A model generated the notes under the pieces. That model searched no databases. It was not told the DNA's origin and was given only the letters and a program-made list of their open reading frames with translations. This document shows, one piece after another, positions 18,808 through 27,858 of a stretch of 30,694 nt of DNA. Position 1 is the first letter of the stretch. Every line of letters starts with the position of its first letter. The position numbers and the translations under genes were made by a program. The DNA lies in NCBI GenBank assembly GCA_002325825.1, contig DCSW01000057.1, positions 273 through 30,966 of the forward strand, given 5' to 3'. Source of the stretch: Collimonas sp. UBA1456. Its GTDB lineage: Bacteria > Pseudomonadota > Gammaproteobacteria > Burkholderiales > Burkholderiaceae_D.

Positions 18808-19046
18808 ATGTGTTTTAAATAATGATTTGTGTGTTTCTTGAGGCAGCAAGTCTTTTGAAAATATGAGCTTTCATAAGGTAGTGTAGCGCGTCATGTTACA
18901 ATGATCGATCCCCCCAAAATTCTGCTACATCAGCAGTATTTTCGTGCGGTGCCTTAGCGGGCATGTTTTGCCGCATATGTAGTAATAAATATCCTGCTCA
19001 ATCGTTATCCGCGCACTTATTAAGTTCTTCAATCTTCAAACTGACC

Positions 19047-20882
19047 ATGTCAAACACACCTCGCGCTATTCGCAACATTGCCATCATTGCCCACGTTGAC
19101 CACGGCAAGACCACTCTGATAGACCAATTGCTGCGTCAATCCGGCACCTTCCGTGACAACCAGCACGTTGATGCACGCGTGATGGACTCGAACGATATCG
19201 AAAAAGAGCGCGGCATCACGATTCTGTCGAAGAATTGCGCAGTCGAATACATGGGCACCCATATCAACATCATTGATACCCCTGGCCACGCCGACTTCGG
19301 TGGCGAAGTCGAGCGCGTCCTGACGATGGTCGACAGCGTTTTGCTGCTGGTCGATGCACAAGAAGGGCCGATGCCGCAAACGCGTTTTGTGACTCGCAAG
19401 GCACTGGCGCTGGGCTTGAAGCCGATCGTTGTGGTCAACAAGGTCGACCGCGAAAACGCTGATCCGCAAAAAGCTGTCAACGCCACTTTCGAACTATTCG
19501 ACAAGCTCGGCGCAACCGATGAGCAGCTGGATTTCCCGATCATTTACGCATCAGGTTTCAAAGGCTATGCAGGTCTGGAAGATACCGTCCGCGAAGGCAA
19601 CATGGAGCCGTTGTTCAACGCCATCCTGAAGTACGTTCCTGCGCGTGAAGACGACCCTAACGGCCCGCTGCAACTGCAAATCACGTCGCTGGAATATTCG
19701 TCCTATGTCGGCAAGATCGGCGTTGGCCGTATCCTGCGTGGTCGTGTCAAAGCGCTGCAAGACGTAGTCTGGATGAACGGCTCTGACGACAAGCCAACCA
19801 AGGCACGTATCAACCAGGTTCTGACTTTCCGTGGCCTTGACCGCGTTCAGGTAGACGAAGCGCTGGCTGGCGATATCGTACTGATCAACGGGATTGAAGC
19901 AATCAGCATCGGTTCCACCATCTGCGCACCGGATGCCCCAGAAGGCTTGCCGATGCTGAAAATCGATGAGCCGACGCTAACTATGAACTTCATGGTTAAC
20001 AACTCGCCACTGGCCGGTCGCGAAGGTAAATTCGTGACTAGCCGCCAGATTCGCGATCGTCTGGACCGCGAATTGAAATCCAACATGGCATTGCGCGTGG
20101 TTCAAGCTGAAAACGACGATTCGACCTATGAAGTGTCAGGCCGCGGCGAATTGCATCTGACCATCCTTATCGAAAACATGCGTCGTGAAGGCTACGAACT
20201 GGCCGTTTCGCGTCCACGCGTGGTGTTCAAGATGGTCGATGGTGAGCGCCATGAGCCATACGAAAACTTGACCGTCGACGTCGAAGAAACTAACCAGGGC
20301 GGCGTCATGGAAGCACTCGGTAATCGTCGCGGCGATCTCCAAAATATGGAACCGGACGGCAAGGGGCGTGTACGTCTCGAGTATCGAATTCCTGCGCGCG
20401 GCCTGATCGGATTTCAGGGTGAGTTCATGACGCTGACACGCGGCACTGGCTTGATGAGCCACGTGTTTGACGAATACGCACCGGTTGATACCTCCAAGGG
20501 CGAGCTGGGCGGCCGTCGCAACGGCGTACTGATCTCTCAGGACGACGGTGCTGCCGTTGCCTACGCTATCTGGAAACTGCAAGATCGCGGCCGTATGTTC
20601 ATCAGCCACAATGACCCATTGTACGAAGGCATGATTATCGGTATCCACTCGCGCGAGAACGATCTGGTGGTTAACCCGATCAAAGGCAAGCAATTGACCA
20701 ACGTCCGTTCGTCGGGTACCGACGAAGCGGTGCGCCTGGTGCCGCCAATCGAGATGTCGCTGGAATATGCTATTGAATTTATTGACGACGATGAACTGGT
20801 TGAAGTCACACCGAAGAGCATCCGTCTGCGTAAGCGTTACCTGAAGGAGTATGAGCGTAAAAAAGCTTCGCGCGAAGCGTAA
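19047..20882 (+). CDS. typA: Translational GTPase TypA/BipA
   Basis: TypA is a ribosome-dependent GTPase of the EF-G class needed for 50S assembly in the cold and for stress responses. ATG 19047 is chosen over the upstream frame start at 18963 because family members begin Met-Ser-Asn-x-x-Arg-Ala-Ile-Arg-Asn. The 611 residues contain [10 protein letters not shown] (P-loop, about 15-24), ERGITI (switch I), DTPGHADF (switch II), NKVDR, then domain II, the two alpha/beta domains and the family-specific C-terminal domain. It is intact. The preceding gap of 239 bases contains a TACAAT (18897-18902) without a good -35 box. Downstream synteny is broken by an IS remnant. Confidence 0.97.
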   Translation: MSNTPRAIRNIAIIAHVDHGKTTLIDQLLRQSGTFRDNQHVDARVMDSNDIEKERGITILSKNCAVEYMGTHINIIDTPGHADFGGEVERVLTMVDSVLLLVDAQEGPMPQTRFVTRKALALGLKPIVVVNKVDRENADPQKAVNATFELFDKLGATDEQLDFPIIYASGFKGYAGLEDTVREGNMEPLFNAILKYVPAREDDPNGPLQLQITSLEYSSYVGKIGVGRILRGRVKALQDVVWMNGSDDKPTKARINQVLTFRGLDRVQVDEALAGDIVLINGIEAISIGSTICAPDAPEGLPMLKIDEPTLTMNFMVNNSPLAGREGKFVTSRQIRDRLDRELKSNMALRVVQAENDDSTYEVSGRGELHLTILIENMRREGYELAVSRPRVVFKMVDGERHEPYENLTVDVEETNQGGVMEALGNRRGDLQNMEPDGKGRVRLEYRIPARGLIGFQGEFMTLTRGTGLMSHVFDEYAPVDTSKGELGGRRNGVLISQDDGAAVAYAIWKLQDRGRMFISHNDPLYEGMIIGIHSRENDLVVNPIKGKQLTNVRSSGTDEAVRLVPPIEMSLEYAIEFIDDDELVEVTPKSIRLRKRYLKEYERKKASREA

Positions 20883-20926
20883 GCGGTTTTACGATCCGGC
20901 GTATGATAAAAATTTCGTCATGCTAC

Positions 20927-20977
20927 AAAAAAATCGTCTACTGGTAAGTGTGAGTACTCATCAATCGGCGATTTTTT
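20927..20977 (+). terminator. Possible terminator after typA
   Basis: AAAAAATCG (20928-20936) can pair with CGATTTTTT (20969-20977), and the long loop holds the palindrome TGAGTACTCA at 20951-20960. The stem is AT-rich and the loop is large, so termination is likely but not certain. Confidence 0.4.
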
Positions 20978-21445
20978 CAATTCTGGGTACGGCATAATCG
21001 CGCTACTGAACCGACGCAGCTATTTTAAATATCCAACGTAGAAAATGGCGTTGCAATTGTAGCTATGTGGCGAGTTCTGTTGGTTTTTTTGGGCGCTGAT
21101 AAAAAATTCGAGGAAGTGTTGACCTTCTGGCTGATTCGGAAAATGACCAAAATTCTTTCCGTTAACGTCGCTGTGTCTCTATTATGAGTTTCCCACATGG
21201 AAATAGATTGAGGGTGGTTTAGATAACGATTGCCTACTGACGAAGCGGCGTAAACAACGGCGCGAAATCCGAATCGCAGCAACGCGAATGCCATGTCTCC
21301 AAATGTGGTGCACACCGTTAATGCAGATGGCTTTGATATGCGCTACTTCTGAGAAAAAACTGAACGGATACGCGTATAGCCAAAACTATGGATAATAGGC
21401 ACGGAAGACGAAAATTATACCTATCATAACCAGCACAGCACGAGG
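20978..21445. other. Gene-free stretch before the IS remnant
   Basis: A minus-strand frame (21025-21315, 96 codons) exists, but its translation shows no recognisable family and no clear ribosome binding site. No intact gene or RNA is seen. Confidence 0.4.
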
Positions 21446-21482
21446 GTAATCTTCCATTTTTAAGCAAATTTAAAAATAGAGG

Positions 21483-21960
21483 CTAAGCCACAAGAGCCAA
21501 TTTCTGCTTCGTGGTGATGTCGCCGAGCGCCATATTCGGGTTTCTGAGCCTCTCATCGACGGATTCGAACAGGTAATGTGCGAGCCAGTCATAGCGGACC
21601 GTTCTGTTGTAACGTTCGATATAAGCATTTTGTTACGTCATCCCGGGTTGAATAAAACTGATCTGGATGCCACGCTTTTCTGCTAACGCGGCCAGTGTCG
21701 AACTGATGTATTAGGGTCCGTTGTCAAAGCGGATTGCCATCGGCTTTCCTCGCCATTTAATCATTTGGTCAAGCAACCAAACGAGGCATGCTGCCGGCAG
21801 GGAGAAATCGACGTTAGTGCTTAAGCCTTCCAGATTAAAGTCATCAATCACGTTGAACAGAGGATGCGGCGCACGTCCTGTAGCCATCCCCCACGCCAAG
21901 TAGTCATTAAGGATGTAGAGTTTTCTGCCTTTTGCCGATACGATTTGGGCGATAACTTAC
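21483..21960 (-). pseudogene. IS3-family transposase orfB, partial
   Basis: Reading leftwards, the frame gives FNVIDDFNLEGLSTNVDFSL and LDQMIKWRGKPMAIRFDNGP, the strand with the second Asp of the DDE catalytic triad, then a TAA where the conserved Glu is expected two or three residues on. Later pieces read IQISFIQPG and YDWLAHYLFESVDE, then NMALGDITTKQKLALVA ending at 21483. About 14 residues are missing between Val-Asp-Glu and Asn-Met-Ala-Leu. The catalytic integrase core would normally insert and excise the element; this copy is dead. Confidence 0.8.
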
Positions 21961-21989
21961 ACAGTCCCGAATGTGGGCATTGTTCGTTG

Positions 21990-22110
21990 TAGACTGTGAT
22001 CTAGTTGTTGGCAATTTGGTGAACTTGATCAAGATCTTCAAACATTGCGCATCCAGCTAAAGCACAACCAAAAACTCCCAGCGACCATGCTTAGTTACGA
22101 TTTAATTGAA
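21990..22110 (-). pseudogene. Transposase C-terminal fragment of a second IS3 type
   Basis: A short minus-strand translation reads FEDLDQVHQIANN, a stop, ITVYNEQCPHSGL. This matches the C-terminal end of IS3-family orfB proteins (normally Trp at the stop and Arg-Pro-His later). The pattern differs from the orfB C-terminus at 21483, so it likely comes from another IS copy lodged between orfA and orfB. Confidence 0.5.
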
Positions 22111-22119
22111 CGTCGACAA

Positions 22120-22305
22120 CTAAGATTCCAGTTCTTTCATTCGCTTGAGCTCAGAGGCTTCTAGCCCCCCGTACTTGGACTCCCACTTGTAGTAGCTAGC
22201 CGAACTGACCTCGTGTGGGCGAATCACCTCACCTACCACTATCCCCACATCGGTCTCTTTCAGAATCACCACTATCTGGCTCTCCCTAAATCGTGACTTC
22301 TTCAT
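22120..22305 (-). pseudogene. IS3-family orfA, truncated
   Basis: From ATG 22305 the product reads MKKSRFRESQIVVILKETDV, then SSASYYKWESKYGGLEASEL and a stop after 61 residues. This is the helix-turn-helix DNA-binding half of an IS3 transposase. An intact orfA continues for about 25 more residues with a leucine-zipper segment and the frameshift window that joins it to orfB; both are missing. Confidence 0.8.
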
Positions 22306-22386
22306 GCCAATCCCCCCTATTGTTTAACAATGCCAAACAACAGGAGATCACGCATCCAAAGTGTCTTGATTTAGGGGAAGACTACA

Positions 22387-22881
22387 ATAAACCTACAGAC
22401 TAGGATTGGTGCACTTTTAACGCGCCATTCATGGCCTGTCCAGATGTACTTTTTCGGTACATTAGTCACACGGCCTTTATACCCGCCTAGTGCAAGTATC
22501 CGTACTGCTAGGGAAAAGTCAGCTAGTGCTAGCATAAAGAATTATATGTGAGTCAGTCGGAGATAAGTTGCGGAGTTGACCGAGCGCTTGTCTCGTGAAC
22601 GACTCAATGTGTTTTTGATAGCGATTGTTGCCGCATCGACTTGGCATTTGAAGCTCCCAATGCTGGGGGCATGTGATGAAAGTCTGTCTAGAGGGAGCTG
22701 AGAGGGAGCTGAACAAATTCTCGAAAGACTTAGTTATCGATTTTCTATGTCAAGCATAAGTCAGTTCGCTCATGAAAATATATGTGCATCTACTCAAGTC
22801 TGATCCCCATATTAGACAGGCATTAGATATGATCATCTTGTTAAAACCAGATCGGTCTACGTTGGCAGCCCAAACATCCCG
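22387..22881. other. Gene-free junction between IS remnant and tRNA-Lys
   Basis: This stretch holds the second copy of the dispersed 21-bp repeat (22409-22429), a short AGAGGGAGCTG tandem near 22690-22710, and small frames without recognisable features. The break in synteny probably lies here, since typA and the tol-pal operon are not usual neighbours. Confidence 0.5.
22409..22429. repeat. Dispersed 21-bp repeat, copy 2
   Basis: It matches 285-305 at 20 of 21 bases and starts 23 bases outside the putative end of the IS3 remnant. ATGTAC-TTTTTCG-GTACAT, a six-base inverted repeat, follows about 25 bases later. Confidence 0.5.
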
Positions 22882-22915
22882 AAAAAAAAATAGGGTTATG
22901 ATTTCTCATAACCCT
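22882..22915 (-). terminator. Rho-independent terminator of tRNA-Lys
   Basis: AGGGTTATGA (22892-22901) and TCATAACCCT (22906-22915) form a perfect ten-base stem with loop TTTC. On the minus strand the stem is followed by a run of nine T (A run at 22882-22890 on the plus strand). It lies 22 bases past the tRNA 3' end. Confidence 0.9.
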
Positions 22916-22937
22916 TCTGGTTCCTTCTACTTATTTG

Positions 22938-23013
22938 TGGTAGGCCGTGCGGGATTCGAACCTGCGACCAACGGATTAAAAGTCCGCTGCTCTACCAGCT
23001 GAGCTAACGACCC
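22938..23013 (-). tRNA. tRNA-Lys (anticodon TTT)
   Basis: The minus strand reads GGGTCGTTAGCTCAGCTGG with D-loop features, an anticodon arm with TTT in the loop CTTTTAA, a T-loop GGTTCGAATCC, and an encoded 3' CCA at 22938-22940. The acceptor stem is seven pairs, with a G-T wobble at the first pair. At 76 bases it is complete. It has its own promoter and terminator, so it is a single-gene unit downstream of cpoB. Confidence 0.96.
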
Positions 23014-23024
23014 TAAATATTGTT

Positions 23025-23054
23025 ATTGTAAGCAAAGTGGATATCAGGTGTCAA
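23025..23054 (-). promoter_or_regulatory. Sigma-70 promoter of tRNA-Lys
   Basis: On the minus strand a perfect TTGACA (23049-23054) and a TACAAT (23025-23030) stand 18 bases apart, which places the transcription start a few bases before the tRNA at 23013. Confidence 0.85.
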
Positions 23055-23102
23055 ACTCATATTCACTTTTATGGTCTTGAACAACCAAATTTTATTTGAT
23101 GG

Positions 23103-23846
23103 CTACTTGAGGGAGCTCAAACGCTTCTTAGCCGTTTGCGCTGCTGGAGTGTTAGGATATTGTACTAGCAATTGTTCCAATGTCTTTTTCGACGCCGGTT
23201 TGTTCTTCAATTCCATATAGCTGCTTGAGATGTTCAAGAGCGCATCGGCAGCTTTAGGGTTGTCGGCATATTGGGTGACCACTACCTGTTGGGCTGCAAT
23301 TGCATTCTTGTAGTCGCGTTGAGCGTAATACGCGTTGCCAAGCCAGTATTGGGCCGATGGTACCAGGCCAGCGCTGGAGCGTATGAAATTAGAAAACGCC
23401 AAGGCTGCAGTTCTGTAGTCGCCCGATTTGAAGGTCGCGACCGCGGTATCATAGGCTTTCTGATCATTCGCGCTAACGCTAACTTCCTGGCCGTCGACAC
23501 TGATCTTTTGTGGCTCCAGATTGTGCAGGCGAGCGTCTATGTCGACGTAAAAATCTTTCTGCCACTGCTGTATGTTCGTTAGTTCATTGGCCAGTACTTC
23601 GATCTGTCCGCGCAGCTTGGCGATTTCCTGATCTAGACGCTCGTTCTGTACGGACAAGTTCAGCGAACTGGTCTTGTCCGCCTTGGTTTCTACCCGTGCA
23701 TTGATAGCATCAATCCTGCTGCGGATATCCAAGATCGCACGACGTGCTTCACTGTCGTCAAACAACCCGGCATGAGCCGCAGGGACGAAGGAAACTGCAG
23801 TGATAACGGCCACGGTCATTGTGGCCCTGAAGAACGTTTGCATCAT
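23103..23846 (-). CDS. cpoB: Cell division coordinator CpoB (YbgF)
   Basis: CpoB is a periplasmic protein that couples peptidoglycan synthesis by PBP1B/LpoB to Tol-driven outer-membrane constriction. The 247 residues start with a signal peptide (about 1-26, TVAVITAVSFVPAAHAG), followed by a trimerising coiled coil (about 30-95, LNLSVQNERLDQEIAKLRGQ) and C-terminal TPR repeats (AYDTAVATFKSGDYRTAALA; AQYWLGNAYYAQRDYKNAIA). It follows pal after two bases and is the last protein gene of the operon, ending in TAG. It is intact. Confidence 0.93.
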   Translation of the reverse strand: MMQTFFRATMTVAVITAVSFVPAAHAGLFDDSEARRAILDIRSRIDAINARVETKADKTSSLNLSVQNERLDQEIAKLRGQIEVLANELTNIQQWQKDFYVDIDARLHNLEPQKISVDGQEVSVSANDQKAYDTAVATFKSGDYRTAALAFSNFIRSSAGLVPSAQYWLGNAYYAQRDYKNAIAAQQVVVTQYADNPKAADALLNISSSYMELKNKPASKKTLEQLLVQYPNTPAAQTAKKRLSSLK

Positions 23847-23848
23847 TA

Positions 23849-24370
23849 TTATTGATAAACGATATCGGAACGGCGGTTTTCAGCGTAGGAGGATTCGTCA
23901 TTGCCGAGCGCCTTAGGCTTTTCCTTACCCAGCGAAACTGCTTCTACCTGGTTATCGGATACGCCCAGTAATATCAGTGGCTTGCGTACGGCCTCTGCAC
24001 GTTTTTGCCCCAGTGCCAGGTTGTATTCGCGGCCACCGCGGTCATCGGTATTGCCTTGGATGATGATCTTACGATTTTTATGGCTATTCAGGTATTGGGC
24101 GTGCGCTTCGATCACGGATTTGAATTCATCCTTGACGATATAGCTGTCAACGTCAAAGTAGATGCTGCGTTTGGAGAGAATACCGTCTGGCTGGTGAAGT
24201 GAGTCTATGGAACCGGCGTCAACCGTATTGACGGAACGTGTATCGGCGTCGGAGTTGACGCTGCTTTCTATGACTGGGGCCTTGTTGTCATCCAGCCTGA
24301 TAGGGGGTGAGCAAGCAGCCAGCAGAATAGCGCTAACAAAGATGAGTGCAAAGTTTTTGATATTTAACAT
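23849..24370 (-). CDS. pal: Peptidoglycan-associated lipoprotein Pal
   Basis: Pal is an outer-membrane lipoprotein that anchors the membrane to peptidoglycan and is mobilised by TolB during division. The 173 residues have a lipoprotein signal with lipobox LAAC (Cys20), a Ser/Asp-rich linker, and an OmpA-type peptidoglycan-binding domain: IYFDVDSYIVKDEF, GNTDDRGGREYNLALGQKRA and a C-terminal ENRRSDIVY. The Arg and Asp of this domain that bind diaminopimelate are conserved. AGGAG-like bases are weak upstream. It stands 51 bases after tolB. It is intact. Confidence 0.95.
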   Translation of the reverse strand: MLNIKNFALIFVSAILLAACSPPIRLDDNKAPVIESSVNSDADTRSVNTVDAGSIDSLHQPDGILSKRSIYFDVDSYIVKDEFKSVIEAHAQYLNSHKNRKIIIQGNTDDRGGREYNLALGQKRAEAVRKPLILLGVSDNQVEAVSLGKEKPKALGNDESSYAENRRSDIVYQ

Positions 24371-24421
24371 TTTTTATTCTCCAAGGTGGGAAACGAACGT
24401 CGATTCAAGGCTACTGCGTGA

Positions 24422-25705
24422 TTATTTCATGAAAGGACCCCAAGTGGGCTCGCGTATATCGCCTGCTTGCATAGTTAAATGCTGTTTTACGCGGCCGTCA
24501 ACTGAAACGACTGCCAGCGAGCCGCGGCGACCAGATCCCGTCGCGTACATGATGTATTTGCCGTTCGGCGAGAAGCTTGGTGATTCATCCTTGATGGTAT
24601 CTGACAAACGCTGTTCCTGACCGTTTGTCAGATCCAATACATAGAGCTGGAAGCGGCCACCGCGCTGCGAAATATACGCCAATGTTTTACCATCCGGTGA
24701 AATACGCGGGCTGATGTTGTAGCTACCAGCGAATGTCACCCTCTGGGCATCGCCGCCGTTGGCGCTCATCTTATAGATTTGCGGGCCGCCGCTGCGATCA
24801 CTGGTGAAGTAGATGGTCTTGCCATCGGCCGAAAATTGCGGTTCTGTGTCAATACCGTTGGTGTTGGTCAGGCGTCGCAGCCCGCTGCCATCGGCGTTAA
24901 CCATGTAGACCTGGGTCAGGCCATCGCGCGTCAGCGCGATCGCCAGCTTGGTGCCATCTGGCGACCAAGCCGGCGCCGAATTGCTGCCCTTATGGTTGGC
25001 GACGAGGATACGCTGCCTGGTGACCAGATTTTGGACGTACACCACTGGCTTCTTGTCCTCAAAAGACACATAGGCTACCTTGGTACCGTCCGGCGACCAC
25101 GCCGGTGAAATGATCGGTTCGTTGGAACGAAAAGCAACTTGCGTGCCTTCACCATCAGAATCGGCGACTTCCAGACGGTATTCTTTGCCAGACTTGATGA
25201 TGTAAGTAATCCGGGTGGCAAAGGCGCCGCGTGTGCCGACCAGTTTTTCATAAATGTCGTCGGCAATTTTGTGAGCAATTACCCGCGTGTGTTGCGGTGC
25301 CGCCGTCAGCGCCAGCGCCGACAGTTGTGTCGATTTGACGGTGTCCAGCAGACGATAGCGGATGTTGAAACGGACGTCGGCCAGACGTTGCACGCTGCCG
25401 ATCACCAGGGCATCGGCACCGCGTGCCTTCCAGTCGGCGAGGTTGACCGGAGTCGTGTCGGAGATGACATCGCCGGTATCAACAATTTTGAATATGCCGC
25501 TGCGCGAGAGATCCGCTTTGATGATGTCTGTGATCTGTTGCGGCGCCAGGTTTTCGTTGCTGAATCCGGCAATGGCGATCGAGATCTGCGTGGCGCCAAC
25601 GCCGGATGTCTCGATCTGCAGTTGCGCATTGGCAGGCAAGGATGCGACGAATGTGGTAACCGTCAGTCCGATGACCGCGAGTAGGTTAAGCAATTTATTT
25701 TTCAT
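24422..25705 (-). CDS. tolB: Periplasmic Tol-Pal protein TolB
   Basis: TolB binds Pal and is released by TolA, letting Pal move to the division site. The 427 residues contain a Sec signal peptide (about 1-27, ending ASLPANA), an N-terminal alpha/beta domain and a six-bladed propeller with repeated PAWSPDGTKVAYVS-type WD40-like strands. The TolA box at the mature N-terminus is plausible but not checked. The gene starts three bases before the tolA stop region, so translation is probably coupled. It is intact. Confidence 0.96.
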   Translation of the reverse strand: MKNKLLNLLAVIGLTVTTFVASLPANAQLQIETSGVGATQISIAIAGFSNENLAPQQITDIIKADLSRSGIFKIVDTGDVISDTTPVNLADWKARGADALVIGSVQRLADVRFNIRYRLLDTVKSTQLSALALTAAPQHTRVIAHKIADDIYEKLVGTRGAFATRITYIIKSGKEYRLEVADSDGEGTQVAFRSNEPIISPAWSPDGTKVAYVSFEDKKPVVYVQNLVTRQRILVANHKGSNSAPAWSPDGTKLAIALTRDGLTQVYMVNADGSGLRRLTNTNGIDTEPQFSADGKTIYFTSDRSGGPQIYKMSANGGDAQRVTFAGSYNISPRISPDGKTLAYISQRGGRFQLYVLDLTNGQEQRLSDTIKDESPSFSPNGKYIMYATGSGRRGSLAVVSVDGRVKQHLTMQAGDIREPTWGPFMK

Positions 25706-25708
25706 GGA

Positions 25709-26584
25709 TTACTGATCTTTCGGTTTATGAATTCCGATGAAACTAGGTGGTACAATCCCTAGTTTGCTATCTTTGGGATAAGGGGCCGATTTTTCGATCG
25801 CGCGTTTGACCGCCTCGTCAAAGCCGGGGACTCCGGACGATTTTCTCAGATGCAGACTGGCTACAGAACCGTCCGGCAGCAGTTTGGCATCAAATTCCAC
25901 TGCTGGGTTTCCTGGCAGGCCATTGGGAACATTAAAGTTAATGTTCGATTTGATCTTGGCCCCCACTTTTTGTCCGTAGCTAGGATCGCCGCGCGGCCTT
26001 AGCGACTGCGCTGCGGTGCCGGTTGCCTGACCCAGCATGCGCTTCAACTCGTCGTTATGGCGCTTGTTATCGGCGGCATCGGCTTCAGCTTTCTTGAGGC
26101 TTTCCAGCTTTTGCTTTTCTTGGACCGCCGCTTTTTCCTTGGCGACTTTCTGTTCGGTTTCGGCTCTCGGCTTGTCCTTTTGCTCTTGTTTGGCTTGCTT
26201 TTCTTGCAATTTCTGTTGTTTTTCCAGTTCTTCCTGGCGTGATTGTTTCTTGCGTGCCTGCTCTTTACGCTTTTCCCCATTTTCTAGTGCAATATCTGGA
26301 TCTGGCACGGGCGATTTCTCCGCCTTAGGCGGGGCGGTTTCTTGTGCTATTAGCTGTGGCTCGGATTCTGGTGTTGGTTGCGGCATCGGAGTTGGCGATT
26401 GCGGCGCTGCCTCCATGATATTCGGACTCCAAATTTCAGCTTCGACACCAACCGGTTCCTTGCTCTGCAAGTGAATACCGAACCACAGGAAAGCAAACAG
26501 GGCAGCATGTACCGTCACTGCCAGTATGATGGCGCGGATGCTGCCTAGTTCGTTCGGGATGGAATATGCGGAGTTACCTATCAT
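25709..26584 (-). CDS. tolA: Tol-Pal energy-transducing protein TolA
   Basis: TolA spans the periplasm and transmits proton-motive force from TolQR to TolB-Pal. The 291 residues have one N-terminal membrane helix (about 17-37, AIILAVTVHAALFAFLWFGI), a Pro/Glu-rich stretch, a long Lys/Glu/Gln-rich helical domain (about 95-190, EQARKKQSRQEELEKQQKLQ) and a TonB-like C-terminal domain (about 200-291, VEFDAKLLPDGSVASLHLRK). It sits between tolR and tolB with short spacers. It appears intact. Confidence 0.94.
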   Translation of the reverse strand: MIGNSAYSIPNELGSIRAIILAVTVHAALFAFLWFGIHLQSKEPVGVEAEIWSPNIMEAAPQSPTPMPQPTPESEPQLIAQETAPPKAEKSPVPDPDIALENGEKRKEQARKKQSRQEELEKQQKLQEKQAKQEQKDKPRAETEQKVAKEKAAVQEKQKLESLKKAEADAADNKRHNDELKRMLGQATGTAAQSLRPRGDPSYGQKVGAKIKSNINFNVPNGLPGNPAVEFDAKLLPDGSVASLHLRKSSGVPGFDEAVKRAIEKSAPYPKDSKLGIVPPSFIGIHKPKDQ

Positions 26585-26594
26585 GACCTAATCG

Positions 26595-27026
26595 TCACTT
26601 TGTCGCTAGTCCGACGCGGTTGATGCCAAGCATCTTGGCTTCCGAAATGACCTGAATCACTTCGTCGTATTTGATGTCCTTGTGGGCGGCAATCATCACC
26701 GGCATGTCGGGCTGGTCGTCGTGCAGGGCTTGCAGCTTACGCTTAAGGCCGTTCCGCAGCACGGTCTCGGCGACGCTGGTGCCGCTCTTCTGGCCGTTGA
26801 TACGAACGCTGGTCTTCTGGTACGGCATTAGAGTGATCTCTATGTATTCAGTCGGTGGAGTTGCCGATTTTGCGGCGTTCGGCAAATTGATGACGCTCGG
26901 GTTGATCAACGGCGACGACACCATGAAAAGCACCAGCAGCACCATCATCACGTCGATATACGGCACGACATTGATTTCCGCCTTGAGTTTACGGGGACAG
27001 CCCCCGCGCATGGAAGAGCCCGACAT
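26595..27026 (-). CDS. tolR: Tol-Pal proton channel subunit TolR
   Basis: TolR belongs to the ExbD family and forms the inner-membrane proton channel with TolQ. The 143 residues have a short cytoplasmic start, one membrane helix (about 21-41) carrying the essential Asp25 (VVPYIDVMMVLLVLF) and a periplasmic domain. ATG 27026 overlaps the tolQ stop by one base (TAATG), the tightest coupling in this operon. It is intact. Confidence 0.95.
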   Translation of the reverse strand: MSGSSMRGGCPRKLKAEINVVPYIDVMMVLLVLFMVSSPLINPSVINLPNAAKSATPPTEYIEITLMPYQKTSVRINGQKSGTSVAETVLRNGLKRKLQALHDDQPDMPVMIAAHKDIKYDEVIQVISEAKMLGINRVGLATK

Positions 27027-27724
27027 TAGCGCGCCTGACGTTGCAAGATGTTAGAGAATTCTTCGATGAAGCTTTCGAAGCGGATGGAGAGACGATCGAT
27101 ATCATGCGAGAAGCGGTTGTAGGCAACCACAGCTGGAATTGCGGCAAAAAGGCCGATAGCCGTGGCGATCAGAGCTTCGGCGATGCCGGGCGCGACCGCT
27201 GCCAGCGTCGTTTGCTGGACACTGGCCAAGCCGCGGAACGCATTCATGATGCCCCATACGGTGCCGAATAGGCCGACATAAGGAGAAACCGAGCCGACCG
27301 AGGCGAGGAACGCCAAATGTGACTCCAGGCGGTCCATTTCGCGTTGATAGGCGGCGCGCATGGCGCGCCGTGCGCCATCAAGTAATGCGGCGGAATCGTT
27401 GCTGACTTTGCTGTCGAGCGATGCCTTGACCTTGTTGAACTCATCCATGCCGGCTTCGAAGATGCGCCCCAGAGCACCGGTCTGGCCGGCTTTGCTGCGC
27501 TTCGAGGTGACGTTCTTGTAGAGGCTAGTCAGATTGACTCCGGACCAGAATGCGTGTTCGAATTCTTCGGTCTGGAGACGGACGCTTCGGATCGAAAACA
27601 TCTTACGAAAGATGTAAGTCCAGCTCATCACGGACACGGCCAGTAGCAGCGCTATGACTAACTGTACTAATACAGAAGCATTGGTGATAAGTGTGATAAA
27701 CGAAGGATCTTGGGTGACTGTCAT
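27026..27724 (-). CDS. tolQ: Tol-Pal proton channel subunit TolQ
   Basis: TolQ, of the ExbB/MotA family, holds the TolQR motor in the inner membrane. The 232 residues have three membrane helices (about 14-36, 140-162 and 172-196), with the conserved GLFGTVWGIMNAFRG and APGIAEALIATAIGLFAAIP motifs that form the proton path with TolR. It is the first gene of tolQRAB-pal-cpoB. No ybgC is found upstream; instead a gap with a palindrome and a dehydrogenase fragment follows. It is intact. Confidence 0.95.
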   Translation of the reverse strand: MTVTQDPSFITLITNASVLVQLVIALLLAVSVMSWTYIFRKMFSIRSVRLQTEEFEHAFWSGVNLTSLYKNVTSKRSKAGQTGALGRIFEAGMDEFNKVKASLDSKVSNDSAALLDGARRAMRAAYQREMDRLESHLAFLASVGSVSPYVGLFGTVWGIMNAFRGLASVQQTTLAAVAPGIAEALIATAIGLFAAIPAVVAYNRFSHDIDRLSIRFESFIEEFSNILQRQAR

Positions 27725-27788
27725 GGATAGCGCTATTAAAGATGGTCTTAGGTCTAAGTAAAGTGAAGATTCTCAAACAATGAATTGT

Positions 27789-27813
27789 AATTTGCAATTA
27801 AATATTGCAAATT
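27789..27813. promoter_or_regulatory. Palindrome upstream of tolQ
   Basis: AATTTGCAA (27789-27797) and TTGCAAATT (27805-27813) are perfect nine-base arms seven bases apart, about 65 bases before the tolQ start codon. The spacing and symmetry suit an operator for a dimeric regulator, but it could also be an AT-rich chance palindrome. Confidence 0.35.
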
Positions 27814-27858
27814 TTGCTCTTGCAGAGACAAATTTCGCCAAGCGCAGTTATTTTATTT

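Larger units (their letters stand above)
21446..22386 (-). mobile_element. Scrambled IS3-family insertion-sequence remnant
   Basis: The element lies on the minus strand. Its likely ends are an imperfect inverted repeat, GTAATCTTCC at 21447-21456 against GGAAGACTAC at 22376-22385 (nine of ten bases pair as reverse complements). Inside are an orfA fragment (22120-22305), a stray transposase C-terminus and the DDE-domain part of orfB. About 0.94 kb remains, against roughly 1.2-1.3 kb for an intact member. Stops, frameshifts and deletions show that it cannot transpose by itself. Confidence 0.75.

Noticed and set aside
21025..21315. 96-codon minus-strand frame after typA
   Set aside because: No recognisable motif, no ribosome binding site, and it lies in decayed intergenic DNA.
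22687..22710. CRISPR-like or tandem-repeat array
   Set aside because: Only two short units (AGAGGGAGCTG type) occur; there are no spacers.
22519..22716. Possible queC or other gene fragment downstream of tRNA-Lys
   Set aside because: I checked the translation for the expected motifs and saw none.
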